A stretch of 64,000 nucleotides of DNA, from the NCBI GenBank assembly GCA_025617745.1, contig CM046869.1, positions 14,217,168 through 14,281,167 on the forward strand, written 5' to 3'. Positions 11,486-20,600 of the stretch are shown here, piece after piece (within the stretch, counting starts at the first letter, position 1; every line of letters begins with the position of its first letter). The notes below the pieces were generated by a model. It had not been told where the DNA came from. It was given only the letters and a program-made list of their open reading frames with translations, and ran no database searches. Source of the DNA: Heliocidaris erythrogramma (taxonomy: Eukaryota; Echinodermata; Echinoidea; Camarodonta; Echinometridae). The position numbers and the translations under genes are program-made.

Positions 11486-12973
11486 GTATTGATAATGATG
11501 ATTGTGATGCTTAAAAGTAATTAAGAGTTTTTAGTTTTTGAGTTCAATGCAGGGGGTTGACTTTTTGGCATAAACGACAGTTGGCTTGCCTTTTTTGTTC
11601 ATTCATAGAAATTGTAATCTTTTAGTCTCGTTCCCATATTATGATGCGGTAAACTGCCTGTAAGAAAAATGCTGCTTCAAAAATAAAATGACTTCCAGTT
11701 AGTGCACCTAGCATTTCCGTATCTTACAACACATGGATAAGTGAGTATGCTTAGTGGCCTTTGTTACGCACATATATACCTTTTCTCACCACACTGGGCC
11801 ATTCATTTACAAATAGAATTGTTTTTATTTTGCTGTGGCCGTTTACTGCATCATTTGTAAATAAGCCTTTAGTATGAGACTGGATTTTAACATGGAAGAT
11901 AAAGGCAGTTTATAAATATTTATAATCAAGATTTAAATTTGATTTAATTCTGCATTCATATTTAGAGAGTCAAGACAATCTCTCTAGCCATGCAGTTTTC
12001 AGTTTAATTCTGGATGTAAAGGGTGTGAAAGTACCAGGTAGATTGTCCTTTCTATATTATGCTTGTCTTCTATAGGATGAACCTACCAACAACTTGGATA
12101 TCGAGTCCATCGATGCCTTGGCTGAAGCCATCAACAATTATACCGGAGGTTAGTTGTAGCCATCTCATTTGAAGTTTGTGAAATCGTTAGTTATGGGAGG
12201 TTGCCGTTAACCCCTTCCAGGCTGTGGGGAAAAGATCCCACCAAATGATTGAAATGTTTATGCTGTATTATCTGTTGAGAGGCAGAAAGGTGCTAACTGT
12301 TTGCAAAATGTATGAGTTAATGCCCTTCTGGTTCTCAGCACACGATATGTATGTTTAGCATAAGTTGAGCCATTTCTTTTTCCTTTAAGAGAGAGAGAGT
12401 TACATGATATCTGAACTTTGATAACTTGAAAAATATTTGATTTCCAATTTAGACTTTTGAATACAATTTGATTTTGTTATTGCACACATCACCATGACTC
12501 CAGCTCCAGTTATCTCAGGTTTAGAATTCAACCACTCAACAGTGAAATGACAAAGAAATGAAGCTTTAAATTGACTTTTGTAGGCTTATTGTTAATAGAT
12601 AATTGCCTCTATAGAGGGTTCTCATGGCAGCCGTGCTAGAGGACATAACAATAAAAACCTGTGCATCAGACTATGAAAAGCCATTGTTGTCATGGTCATG
12701 TTTTTATTGTTATGTCCTCCTGCATGGCTGCCTGTGGAAACCCTCTATAAGTGTGACTGAAGTTTGATGTCTGAATACCCTCATAACAAAGTCACTATCT
12801 CTTTTTACCCCTTACCAGGAGTAATCATCGTCAGTCACGACGCTAGACTAATAACGGAGACAGACTGCCAGCTGTGGGTCATCGAAGACCAGACCATCAA
12901 TGAGATCGATGGCGACTTTGACGACTACAAGCATGAACTCCTGCTAGAACTCGGAGAGCTTGATAAGAAATGA
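468..12973 (+). CDS. ABCF1: ATP-binding cassette sub-family F member 1 (ABCF1), 3' part, 15 exons
   Basis: This is the C-terminal part of ABCF1, a cytosolic ABC-F ATPase without membrane segments; the family is known to act with ribosomes and eIF2 in translation initiation. Exons: 468-530, 950-1015, 2274-2356, 3311-3394, 3899-3987, 4363-4398, 5413-5474, 5898-5948, 7314-7488, 8300-8374, 8627-8697, 9908-10012, 11231-11392, 12076-12148, 12819-12973. All junctions are GT-AG with matching phases and give 449 codons before TGA. ABC domain 1 shows signature SGGWRMR (about residue 60), Walker [13 protein letters not shown] (79-90) and H-loop SHD (112-114). A Lys-rich linker (exons 5413-7488) with LLKRPKEY follows. 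ABC domain 2 shows Walker [10 protein letters not shown] (266-274), signature LSGGQKSR (351-358), Walker [13 protein letters not shown] (371-382) and SHD (404-406). The human protein is about 845 residues, so the N-terminal region and Walker A of domain 1 lie before the window. All visible catalytic motifs are intact. I recognise it with high certainty from the family motifs and the linker. Confidence 0.97.
1573..1959. mobile_element. hAT-type MITE in an ABCF1 intron
   Basis: The 387-bp element starts TAGGACTGCACGATATC and ends in the inverted counterpart GATATTGTGCAGCCCTA. It is flanked by GTTCTGTC (1565-1572) and GTTCTGTT (1960-1967), an 8-bp target duplication with one mismatch. TAGGGCTGCAC ends with an 8-bp duplication are typical of nonautonomous hAT elements. 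No transposase coding is present. Confidence 0.85.
2046..2190. repeat. (CT)n microsatellite
   Basis: A long, nearly pure CT tract grades into a CTCTAT-type tract about 85-230 bp before the acceptor of the ABCF1 exon at 2274. Open frames across it encode only Ser/Leu runs and are not genes. Confidence 0.95.
2637..2710. repeat. (CAT/CAC)n trinucleotide repeat
   Basis: An imperfect trinucleotide tract in an ABCF1 intron. On the minus strand it creates a Met-rich open frame that is not a gene. Confidence 0.9.
3427..3575. mobile_element. Short foldback MITE, GATTGGCTgagagc family, copy 1
   Basis: The element starts GGTCCCTTTTCATAAAAC and ends with the inverted GTTTTATGAAACAGGGCCC. The internal core GCTCTTAGCCAATCAGATGC is the reverse complement of the core seen in the other copies. 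It lies in the ABCF1 intron after exon 3311-3394. Confidence 0.75.
4484..5119. mobile_element. TTAA-flanked foldback element
   Basis: Ends AGGGAAATTAACC and GGTTAATTGTCCT are inverted and each abuts TTAA (4480-4483 and 5120-5123). TTAA target sites fit Kolobok- or piggyBac-type nonautonomous elements. It sits in an ABCF1 intron. The interior is not recognised. Confidence 0.55.
6168..6216. repeat. (AATCA)n pentanucleotide repeat
   Basis: About nine tandem copies of AATCA in an ABCF1 intron. Confidence 0.9.
6604..7206. mobile_element. TTAA-flanked MITE with arms of about 230 bp
   Basis: Flanked by TTAA at 6600-6603 and 7207-7210. The ends are AGGCCAAGTCCACCCTAAC and its inverse. The arms (about 6604-6835 and 6975-7206) are almost perfect reverse complements, with very few mismatches by eye, around a loop of about 140 bp. 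There is no coding capacity. TTAA target sites fit Kolobok or piggyBac relatives. It lies inside the ABCF1 intron before exon 7314, so the pre-mRNA would form a very long hairpin. Confidence 0.9.
7552..7660. mobile_element. Short foldback MITE, GATTGGCTgagagc family, truncated copy
   Basis: Shows GTTTCATAAAACTTGTCATC, then the core TTTGATTGGCTGAGAGCAAA shared with the other copies. The right inverted end is missing. Confidence 0.6.
9279..9722. mobile_element. Nested foldback element in an ABCF1 intron
   Basis: Outer inverted ends AGGGCTGGTGACATTTGT and ACAAATGTGACCAGTCCTT, with TTAA before the left end. Inside lies a second near-symmetric inverted repeat (about 9425-9692) whose arms carry CTCCTCATTG and CACAATTGCTCTGGTAGACA. 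The inner unit is shared with a second copy at 27075-27349. Confidence 0.75.
10184..10295 (+). repeat. Tandem duplicate of ABCF1 exon 9908-10012 with its donor site
   Basis: The segment repeats the 3' two-thirds of the upstream coding exon with scattered substitutions and continues about 30 bp into the copied intron. It keeps a usable GTGAGA donor at 10263. Read in the ABCF1 frame it gives [21 protein letters not shown], against S-Q-H-S-A-D-Q-L in the real exon. The 5' part and the acceptor of the parent exon are missing, though a TACATATAG precedes GATCATAC. A pseudo-exon is likely; use as an alternative exon is not excluded. Confidence 0.85.
10543..10760 (+). mobile_element. Fragment of a TTAA-type foldback element
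   Basis: Begins TTAATGGGAAAGTCCACCCT and then CAAGTTGATTTTAAAAG, the same end layout as the TTAA-flanked elements elsewhere in the window. I could not define the right end. Confidence 0.45.
11405..11485. repeat. (GAT)n microsatellite next to an ABCF1 splice donor
   Basis: A pure GAT tract starts about 12 bp after the donor of exon 11231-11392 (TTG|GTAAGG). The open frame of Met residues across it is an artefact. Confidence 0.95.
12610..12749. mobile_element. Short TA-flanked foldback MITE
   Basis: Inverted ends TATAGAGGGTT and AACCCTCTATA. The arms of about 48-54 bp share GAGGACATAACAATAAAAAC and its inverse. The TA at each edge suggests a Tc1/mariner-type target. It lies in the last ABCF1 intron. 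Confidence 0.75.
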
Positions 12974-13260
12974 TTGAAGCTTTGACAAGGACTTACTGTC
13001 TTGTATGTCATCTTTCAACAGCATCAATACTGCATGCTGTTACAAAAGGGCAAGGCCAAGCTATTTTATTCCCCTACATTACTGGCCACGTCTAAGATTT
13101 TACCATATCTGACAATTGAATTAGGTTGATAGCCGTACTAGAGATTGAGTCAGACCTAATATGAAGTAAAATGATACTGTTGATGTTCATAAAGTCTGTA
13201 ATGATCGGTAATGTATGGGATACAAAAAGACCAAATAAACCTCGGACTTGCCCAACAACA
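12974..13260 (+). other. ABCF1: ABCF1 3' UTR with candidate poly(A) signal
   Basis: Noncoding sequence directly follows the ABCF1 stop. The first AATAAA is at 13234-13239, which would give a 3' UTR of about 280 nt. Another AATAAA lies near 14370, so a longer 3' UTR cannot be excluded. Confidence 0.45.
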
Positions 13261-14140
13261 GAAAATATGCTTCCATGGAGAGGATTTCAGATATTTTCAA
13301 TGTCTTCTATTCTTAAATGATTGGAACTCAATTTCAAAGATTCAGGAGCATTTTATAAACAAATAAGGTGTTTGGAGATATCCTACTTCAAACAGAGTTA
13401 ACTGGTCTGGAAGGCCAACTTGAATATTAAATCAAATCATAAGTCATTCAAGTTACCATGTACCGGTAGCAGTTTTACCTTCATGGTGCAATTTTATCTT
13501 TTTCTTTTATAAACAGACTGATGTATTTTTTTCCCCTCTGTATTGATGCATGTGACCCTATTCCACGCACTGTTGCAGAACCAAACAAGTCCTGCTTCAT
13601 GTGATATATATTTTATTGTAAAACACCTAAAAATCAATAACTGATGAACTGTTTTTACTGGTTCTTGACTTTCCTCATATTGTAATCCTCAATTACCTAG
13701 TTTCTTGGTTAGGATTCAGTGCTGTATTTTCCTTTAATATCTCCAAGTATAAATATATACTTTTTTCCCTCAAGTAAACCATCAATCAATCCATCAATAT
13801 TCTTTACATTCTGAATGAGGTTGCTGGCTGTTGTTGATGACATCTGCATGCATATCATGAATACTAGTCATAACCTTGTTCAAGACATATATTTTGTTCT
13901 CTAATAGGATTGATTTATACTAGCATTATTATTGGTTCCAGTGATTTGAGTAACAATAGGTTGTAAACTGTTTGGCAATAGTAGGAAATATGACCATGGC
14001 AAATGCAATTTGTAGTGATTAGAATAACAAAGGAATTTAGTTTTGTGCATCCAATCGTGAAAATGGGGTATTTTGAAATATGATTGTTAGATTAGAGTGA
14101 CAATGGCTCGTATTCATGAAGACGAACTAGAGTTAATCCT

Positions 14141-14288
14141 GGGCCCTGTTTCATAAAACTTGTTATCCATAACAAGTCACAGTAACTGTTATAAGCTACT
14201 AAAATCATAGCATTTGATTGGCTGGGAGCTAATATGTCATAGGTCTGTTGCAATTGTTATTAATAACAAGTTTAATGAAACCGGGCCC
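14141..14288. mobile_element. Short foldback MITE, GATTGGCTgagagc family
   Basis: Inverted ends GGGCCCTGTTTCATAAAAC and the counterpart ending CCGGGCCC. The core reads TTTGATTGGCTGGGAGC. It lies between ABCF1 and the minus-strand gene. Confidence 0.8.
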
Positions 14289-14996
14289 GGGTTGAACTTC
14301 GCCGACTGAAGTATCGTACACAGAGTGCCAGCCTCTTCATGCTGTACAAATTATTGTCATTCTGTAACCAAATAAATGAATTTAATGAATCTAGTCATGA
14401 AATGAACATGAGAAATTAATGTCATGTAGGCATGGTTTGTTTGTTCATTTAGTCATAGAATTTTGACAATGTTTTACAGGATGAAGCAGTTAACACTAAG
14501 CCCTATTTAAATCAATGGACTACTCTAGTTGGTGTTGAAAGCCAATACAAAATTAAAGCTTTTATGAATAATGGTCAATGAGTTCTAAAGAATTCAAATA
14601 GGAAGCTTAAATATAAAGCTCATCACTAAAACAAACTCCTTCATTCACAATAGAGGCAATTTTTATTAACCTTTGAGTGACTTTCCCGTATGGCATTCCT
14701 GTAACTTGAGACTATGCAGTCATGCCTAGTTGAGAGGGTAGCTGAAGGAAACTGTGTCGTTTTGTTTCATGTTTTAGGATGCCTTTGCGCATCTGAAGCT
14801 ATTACAAAAGTTTGTCAGTTATGATCGAAGGAACTTGAATGAAATAGTCATTGTAGATAACTGAAACAATTCTGTCAGCGTTTCTATGTTTACAGCACAG
14901 CTAAGAGATGGGTGGTCAGAATACTAGCAACAAGCATTCTTCTTCATTCGTGAAATCCTACGAATTAGAATCTGAAGTTCTCTGTAGAGGGTCCTG

Positions 14997-15153
14997 GGCC
15001 CCGTTGCATAAAACTTACCATTAACGGTAACTTTGCGATCAATGGTAACTCCCATGGAAACCTTGATTTTGATTGGCTGTTGAGTGATGTTGCCATGGTA
15101 GTTACCATTGATAACAGAGTTACCATTAATGGTAAGTTTTATGCAACGGGCCC
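14997..15153. mobile_element. Short foldback MITE, related subfamily with GTTGCATAAAAC ends
   Basis: Ends GGGCCCCGTTGCATAAAAC and GTTTTATGCAACGGGCCC are near-perfect inverted repeats. An inner TACCATTAA motif is repeated on both sides, and the centre reads TTTTGATTGGCTGTTGAG. Confidence 0.8.
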
Positions 15154-15923
15154 AGAAGGTATCTGGAACCTTGGAAGGTTATTTATTGTAAATTATGGTA
15201 ATTTTGAGTACGGTACTTGTAGTGATATTAAATCATTCAGAAAGTTGTTATCAAGGATTAGATGAGAATCTTGATATATGAGAATCTTGATATATGACAG
15301 CTGTAAGGAAAAAAAGAATAGCTGCTGAAATTATATTAATCAAACAATTGCTGAATTTCTATGGGGTTTCTTTGGTCATTTATTCTAGGTGTTACTTATC
15401 TCCTTTGGAATACATACATGTAACAGTCTAATATTCATACTTAACATAGAACTTCTATTGGAATTTATTCATTTTCAAAACTCAGTGTTACTTTATAACA
15501 ACCTCGCATATCTTATAAATTTGTGTCCATGAAAATCTAAAGAACTGAATAAAAATACTTTGCTCAGGGTCAACTTTTGTTGGAAGCCCGACTCATGATG
15601 TATGAATACAAATAAAAAGAAATGATATATAGAAGCATGTAAATAACCTTGGAGTACATACCATCTTTATTGTTGTCATTATGTACAATGAAGTGTATAA
15701 AAATATTTTTTCTTATACATGATAGTACAATCGTTTGAATATTTGGCAAGAGCAATAATGGAAGTGCAAAATAGAGCAATGCTACATGTGCTTGATTGTG
15801 CTTTTCACACATCAATATTCTGCTTAAAATGTGAAGAAAAATGATGCTGCTGTTAATACAGAAACAAGAGTTTAGTCCAAAACCTTATTTTCAGTAAGGG
15901 ATACTGTATTTCTGTTTGCATAA

Positions 15924-16028
15924 TTGCTAAGAATAAGAAGAATTTCGCTTTAAAAGCCCTTGTAAAAAAGTACCCATGGTACTTTTTTACAAGGGCTTTT
16001 AAAGCGAAATTCTTCTTATTCTTAGCAA
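15924..16028. repeat. Perfect palindrome, 51-bp arms, 3-bp spacer
   Basis: The left arm 15924-15974 and right arm 15978-16028 match base for base as reverse complements around CAT. The arms include TTGCTAAGAATAAGAAG and CCCTTGTAAAAAAGTACC. Confidence 0.95.
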
Positions 16029-16029
16029 T

Positions 16030-16119
16030 GGTACCCATGGTAATATGACGGTAATTCAACCAAATTACCATCAAATCATGGTAATTTGGTTGAATTACTG
16101 TCATATTACCATGGGTACC
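16030..16119. repeat. Second palindrome abutting the first, 41-bp arms
   Basis: Arms 16030-16070 and 16079-16119 are reverse complements with one mismatch around an 8-bp loop. They contain GGTACCCATGGTAATATGAC. CATGGTACTTTTTTACAAGGG follows, echoing the arm of the neighbouring palindrome, so the two form one composite foldback locus. Confidence 0.9.
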
Positions 16120-16220
16120 ATGGTACTTTTTTACAAGGGAGGTCTGTCAGCTTTTCTTTAAATTTTTAAAAACTGACCGACATTTTAACTCAATATACCC
16201 CTGTCACAGCACTAATTAGG

Positions 16221-16380
16221 TCCTTGGGCAAGATATTCATATTCATCTGCCTCTTTCTACCCAGGTGAAGTAACTGCGTACCTGATAGGAAAAATTCTTT
16301 GAATGTGTCGGCGCCTTATGGTAGCTTGGCTAAAGGCGGCTTAATGATATAATTGCAGGACCATCAGGGAGAGCAAGTAT
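16221..16380 (+). mobile_element. SINE body fragment, 5' side of a split copy
   Basis: Contains the conserved body CCTTGGGCAAGATATTCAT, then CCCAGGTGAAGTAACTG and GGCTAAAGG, matching the SINE at 30822-31112. It is broken at 16380 by a MITE; a short remainder resumes at 16930 with ATACTGGTGAGGCTGGCC. Confidence 0.65.
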
Positions 16381-16929
16381 ACAGGGTGGCCCAGAAAGAA
16401 TGCAGCACTCGAGATCTGCAATATCATAAGTATTGGGGGTAGAAAGTTCTTTTTCGAGTAAAATGACACCAAGATCATCAATTTTTGGCAAAGCGTTTTG
16501 ATTCTACAACTATTTTTGTGAGGCAATGTAATTTCCAAAATTTGCCACTATTGCAACTGTACTCATGATTGAAGCAACAAGGAATTTATATATGACGGCT
16601 TCCCATACAGTCAGCTTTGTTGACAAATACATGGCAGCTCTTGCTTTGAAAAAGGACAAAATGAATGAAACAGATTGTATGGAAAGGCGTCATGCTCAAA
16701 TATCTTGCTACTTATAGAATAACTGCGATTGCAAAAGTAGCAAATTTTGAAAATGACATTGCCACACAAAAATATCTGTGGAATCAAAACGCCTTACCCA
16801 AAATTGATGATCTTGGTGTTAATTTACTCGGAAAAGAATGTTTTACCCAATAAAACAAAAACATGTTATTGTGTCGATGTCTTTGAATTTGCAGATCTCA
16901 AGTGTTGCATTGTATCTGGGCCAACCTGT
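16381..16929. mobile_element. Foldback element inserted in a SINE
   Basis: Inverted ends ACAGGGTGGCCCAGAAAG and the counterpart ending GGGCCAACCTGT, bounded by TAT/TATA in the SINE. Subterminal CTCGAGATCTGCAA is inverted as TTGCAGATCTCAAG. TA-type targets suggest a Tc1/mariner-type MITE. The long arms make short spurious open frames. Confidence 0.7.
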
Positions 16930-17020
16930 ATAATACTGGTGAGGCTGGCCTAGGTAAACAAGACATATATGATTAACATTTTGATTTCATATACCAGTAG
17001 TTTTTCTAGTTATATCTTGA

Positions 17021-17026
17021 TTTATT
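17021..17026 (-). other. Candidate poly(A) signal of the minus-strand gene
   Basis: TTTATT on the plus strand is AATAAA on the minus strand, about 670 nt after the stop at 17697. It is the nearest clear signal I see downstream. Confidence 0.35.
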
Positions 17027-17696
17027 ATAGCACCTTGTTTAAATCTATCCTCATTCTAAAGAAAAAAAATATGTAAGACTGGTAAAAAAAAAAAAAAAAA
17101 AATTAAGTAACACTGTACTTCTCAACAATGGCCAGACATTTTCAAAAATGGGGAAGGCACACTGAAGAAAAGCACTTTTCCATTGAAAAGCGGAACAAAT
17201 GTTACTTTAAGAGAACATAATAACATTGCTTGTAAGGTAACTTCTATACGTTTGAAAGGGCACAAAAAGTAGGGGGTTCAAGGAAAATCTGTAGCTGCAA
17301 CTTGCTTTAAGTGGTATATTAATAAAAAATGGGGCACTACTGTTTATGATTAAAAATGATTTTCTATTACTAACTGAAAATATGTAACTGGAATAAGTGG
17401 AAAGCATTTTTAGAAGGGAAGAAAACATATTATTGGGGGGGGGGGGTTCAATAAATTGAGGGAATTTCACCCTCCCCAGATCTGCCAAACCTGATATATC
17501 TTCCAAATGCCAGCAAATGATAGTGATTTGGGGGATGGTCCTATTTAACGCATTTGCAATCAAGCTGTTCTGAGTAAGGAGCATGCCATTTCATTACAAT
17601 ATATTACGAGTTAGTGACACCCTTTCCAAAGAACAGCAGAAATATTTAGGACTCTTGTTTTTATGTTGGCATTTCTTGTAAAGCTCTTATGAATGT

Positions 17697-20600
17697 CTAT
17701 TTCTTGGAAGCATTCCCATTGGCCAGTGATAGGGCCTCTTGACTCTCAGATTTGAAGCACACCTGCAGGAAAATGGAAGACAGAAAGGGTAACCAACATG
17801 AAGATTATCTATCAATTTTTTTTTAACATGCTTCATTGGGCTATGTTCCAAAAGTATAAATACTTGCGGATGATCATAGTGTAGCAACTTTAGGTAAAAT
17901 GGGAACAGGGTATAGTGATTAAGAATAGGTGACTGGTAAAAATGTCAACTTCCCATCTACTCGTCTGAGTGAAGCAAATTTGACAAGATGCAGTAATATT
18001 CTCATCTTTTCTTTTGATCACCAGAAACTTCCAGAAAGCAATTTCGGCATCATCCAGGATATTGTCTTCTTGTCAAAATTATGTCTTCTTTCAATTGAAG
18101 CTGTTTTATCCCGTCTTCTGGCAAAAAAATTCTTTCTCTATTTCTGCACAAGTATATTAAAATGATTGAAATAAAAGAAAGATGGAAATACATGTATTCT
18201 TACCGCTTGGCAGACTGCTGCTTTGTTGATTTGGGAAGCCTCAGCCTTGCATGGTTTGTGTGGAATAGAAATATGGAACATTTTCCCCGCCTTGTTTTTC
18301 TGCTCTTCTCTTTGCGTTCCATCTGAAACTGTTCTTGTGGTGCCTTCTCTGAAGGTAGTGGAAGTAGGAGGCTCCAGAGAAATAAACCTCTTCCTTGAAA
18401 AGTTCGCTTCGGCGTCCGAGTCTAGGCGAGACGACATTTTTGCCGGAGATGAGTTGAAGCGGTCATGAGTGCTCTTGAACGCCGGTGCGTTGACGAACTG
18501 ACGCGTCCCAGCGCCGAGAGACGGGTTGGCGGAGTGCGACGATCGCTCGCGATTATTTGCGGAGTTGAGGCGTTGGCCGCGGACCCCTAGTCCATGGGCG
18601 ATAGCGACGTTGGTGGGTAGACATGCGTGGTCGGCGAATCCAGGTACGAGGTTTTCATTCGTAGGTGACGTCACTGTGATTGTCTTGGGTGATTTGTAAA
18701 GAGTAGGCCCTGTGTGATGCCTGGGACCCATATGATTTCTGTTTGCGTTGTCAACCGATTTCTTTAAAAGGAAAAGAAATAAGTATACGTAACATTTTAA
18801 CCATGGAGATACGATGGGGTTTCTAATTGTTAATTTCTAATTATTAATTTGATTACAACCAACAGTAAGTTTACACCACCTCAGACTCCTTAGTATAGGC
18901 TTAAATGTCACCCAGACATTAATGTGTATTAATGAAGAGAGGGGACTTCTAAATCTCAATTTGTTTTAAAAGTGGGGCACTCTGGTATATTGGCAAAGGT
19001 TCTTGATTCCCATACGAAAGGTCCCGGGTTCGATCCTCGACAGGTGCTTACACCGTTGGACAAGGTGCTTTGCCCACATATGTCCCTCTCGAACCCTGCA
19101 TAACAATGCTGGGGATAATGATAATTGCAGGGCATGCAGGAAGAACAGTATTAATACTGATGAGGCTACCCTGGGTAAATAAGACCCAATAAAAGCTATA
19201 GCAGACAGATAGTGAAAAAGGTAAATGAGTTCGGGATGGAGCATTGTCCCAAACCCAACCTTCAGCATGTGTTTCATCTAGGCTTATTTGGATACCATTT
19301 AATCAACCTAATATAAAATGAATCTGTAAATTGCAAGGCAAGGTGGTAATTAATATAATATCTTCCCTCCAAATTCGAAGAAGACATATCGACTTTTGAT
19401 TTGGTAGAGATAGTACAGTCAGCAATTGTTTAGTATGCCATATTTTCAACACCTTCTTAGACAAATTAATAAGCAAGAGAATATCTTAGATAATGGAAAA
19501 CTATACTATTGACAATCCAAAGACATCAAGTCACATGATTTTTAGCATTTCATATTGTTCCCAAAATGTTAAATATTGGTGCAATTATTGTTTTCCAACA
19601 TTTGAAAAGATGTACAATTTAACCGCAGAAAAATATTGTTTATATGTTATACAGTGCGTTCTAAAACCAAGAAACCTCTTCCTTCAGCTTTCAGTCCTGC
19701 GTTTAAAGAAGAGTGGAAATCCACTCCTTTTAGCGTTATACGGTATTAAGGATCACTTCGTGTTTTTTTAGTGGAATCCACTCCGAAGTAGTTAGACTTT
19801 ATAAAAAATGGATTCCACATTTTAGTGCGCATTTACACTCCAAACTTGACGAAGTGATCCTTTCTTTTACTCCTAAATGAGGGAATTTCCACTCATTTAC
19901 ATAATTTCGAGAGTAAGGGCTCTCTCACCTGTCTTCCCGCAAGTCTGAGATAGTGAGCGGCTTGCAGCAAGTGAGAGTAGAAATCTCGGAATGCTGACCC
20001 TTCTGATGACGTCACTCCATCATTCTGATAACCATAGCAACTATCGTCAAGTGTGACCCCAGTGGAAAAGTTTCCCGCCATACCGCTGCAATATGATTTT
20101 AAAAAATAAAGGTGAGTAAGAATTTCATGTAAACCGGTACAAGACAATAATTCTAACTACACGCCTCTCGTAATATCACTCTCCCATCCTTATCTTTTGG
20201 AATGGGTTTTCCCCATTTCGATATTCATCTTATCAATATTCTGTTTAATCCTTTCAATGTTCAAATTTATTAGACGATGATTCTAACAAAATATCAAAGT
20301 AAAACGATTGCCTATTATTTATGTTTTTATTATCCTTTTTACACTCCATCAAATTATTTAGCCCTTGGGCTGTCATGTGGATTTTAATAAATGTCATTTC
20401 AATTAAAACTACAGGGGTACATAGATCAAATGGCACTTTTCGAAGATTTATTTAGATTACTCAGTAATATTATAAACCCCGTACCTTGAAATATAAAAAG
20501 CACTTCAACCCAGAAAAATCTCAGCAACGCCAATTTGGAAAATTGTCAGAACCAGAAAGAAGAAGTCAGAGTGTATCCATTATATTTCACAAAAATTCGG

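Noticed and set aside
18223-18468. Plus-strand open frame opposite the minus-strand gene
   Set aside because: It is the antisense shadow of coding exon 18204-18761.
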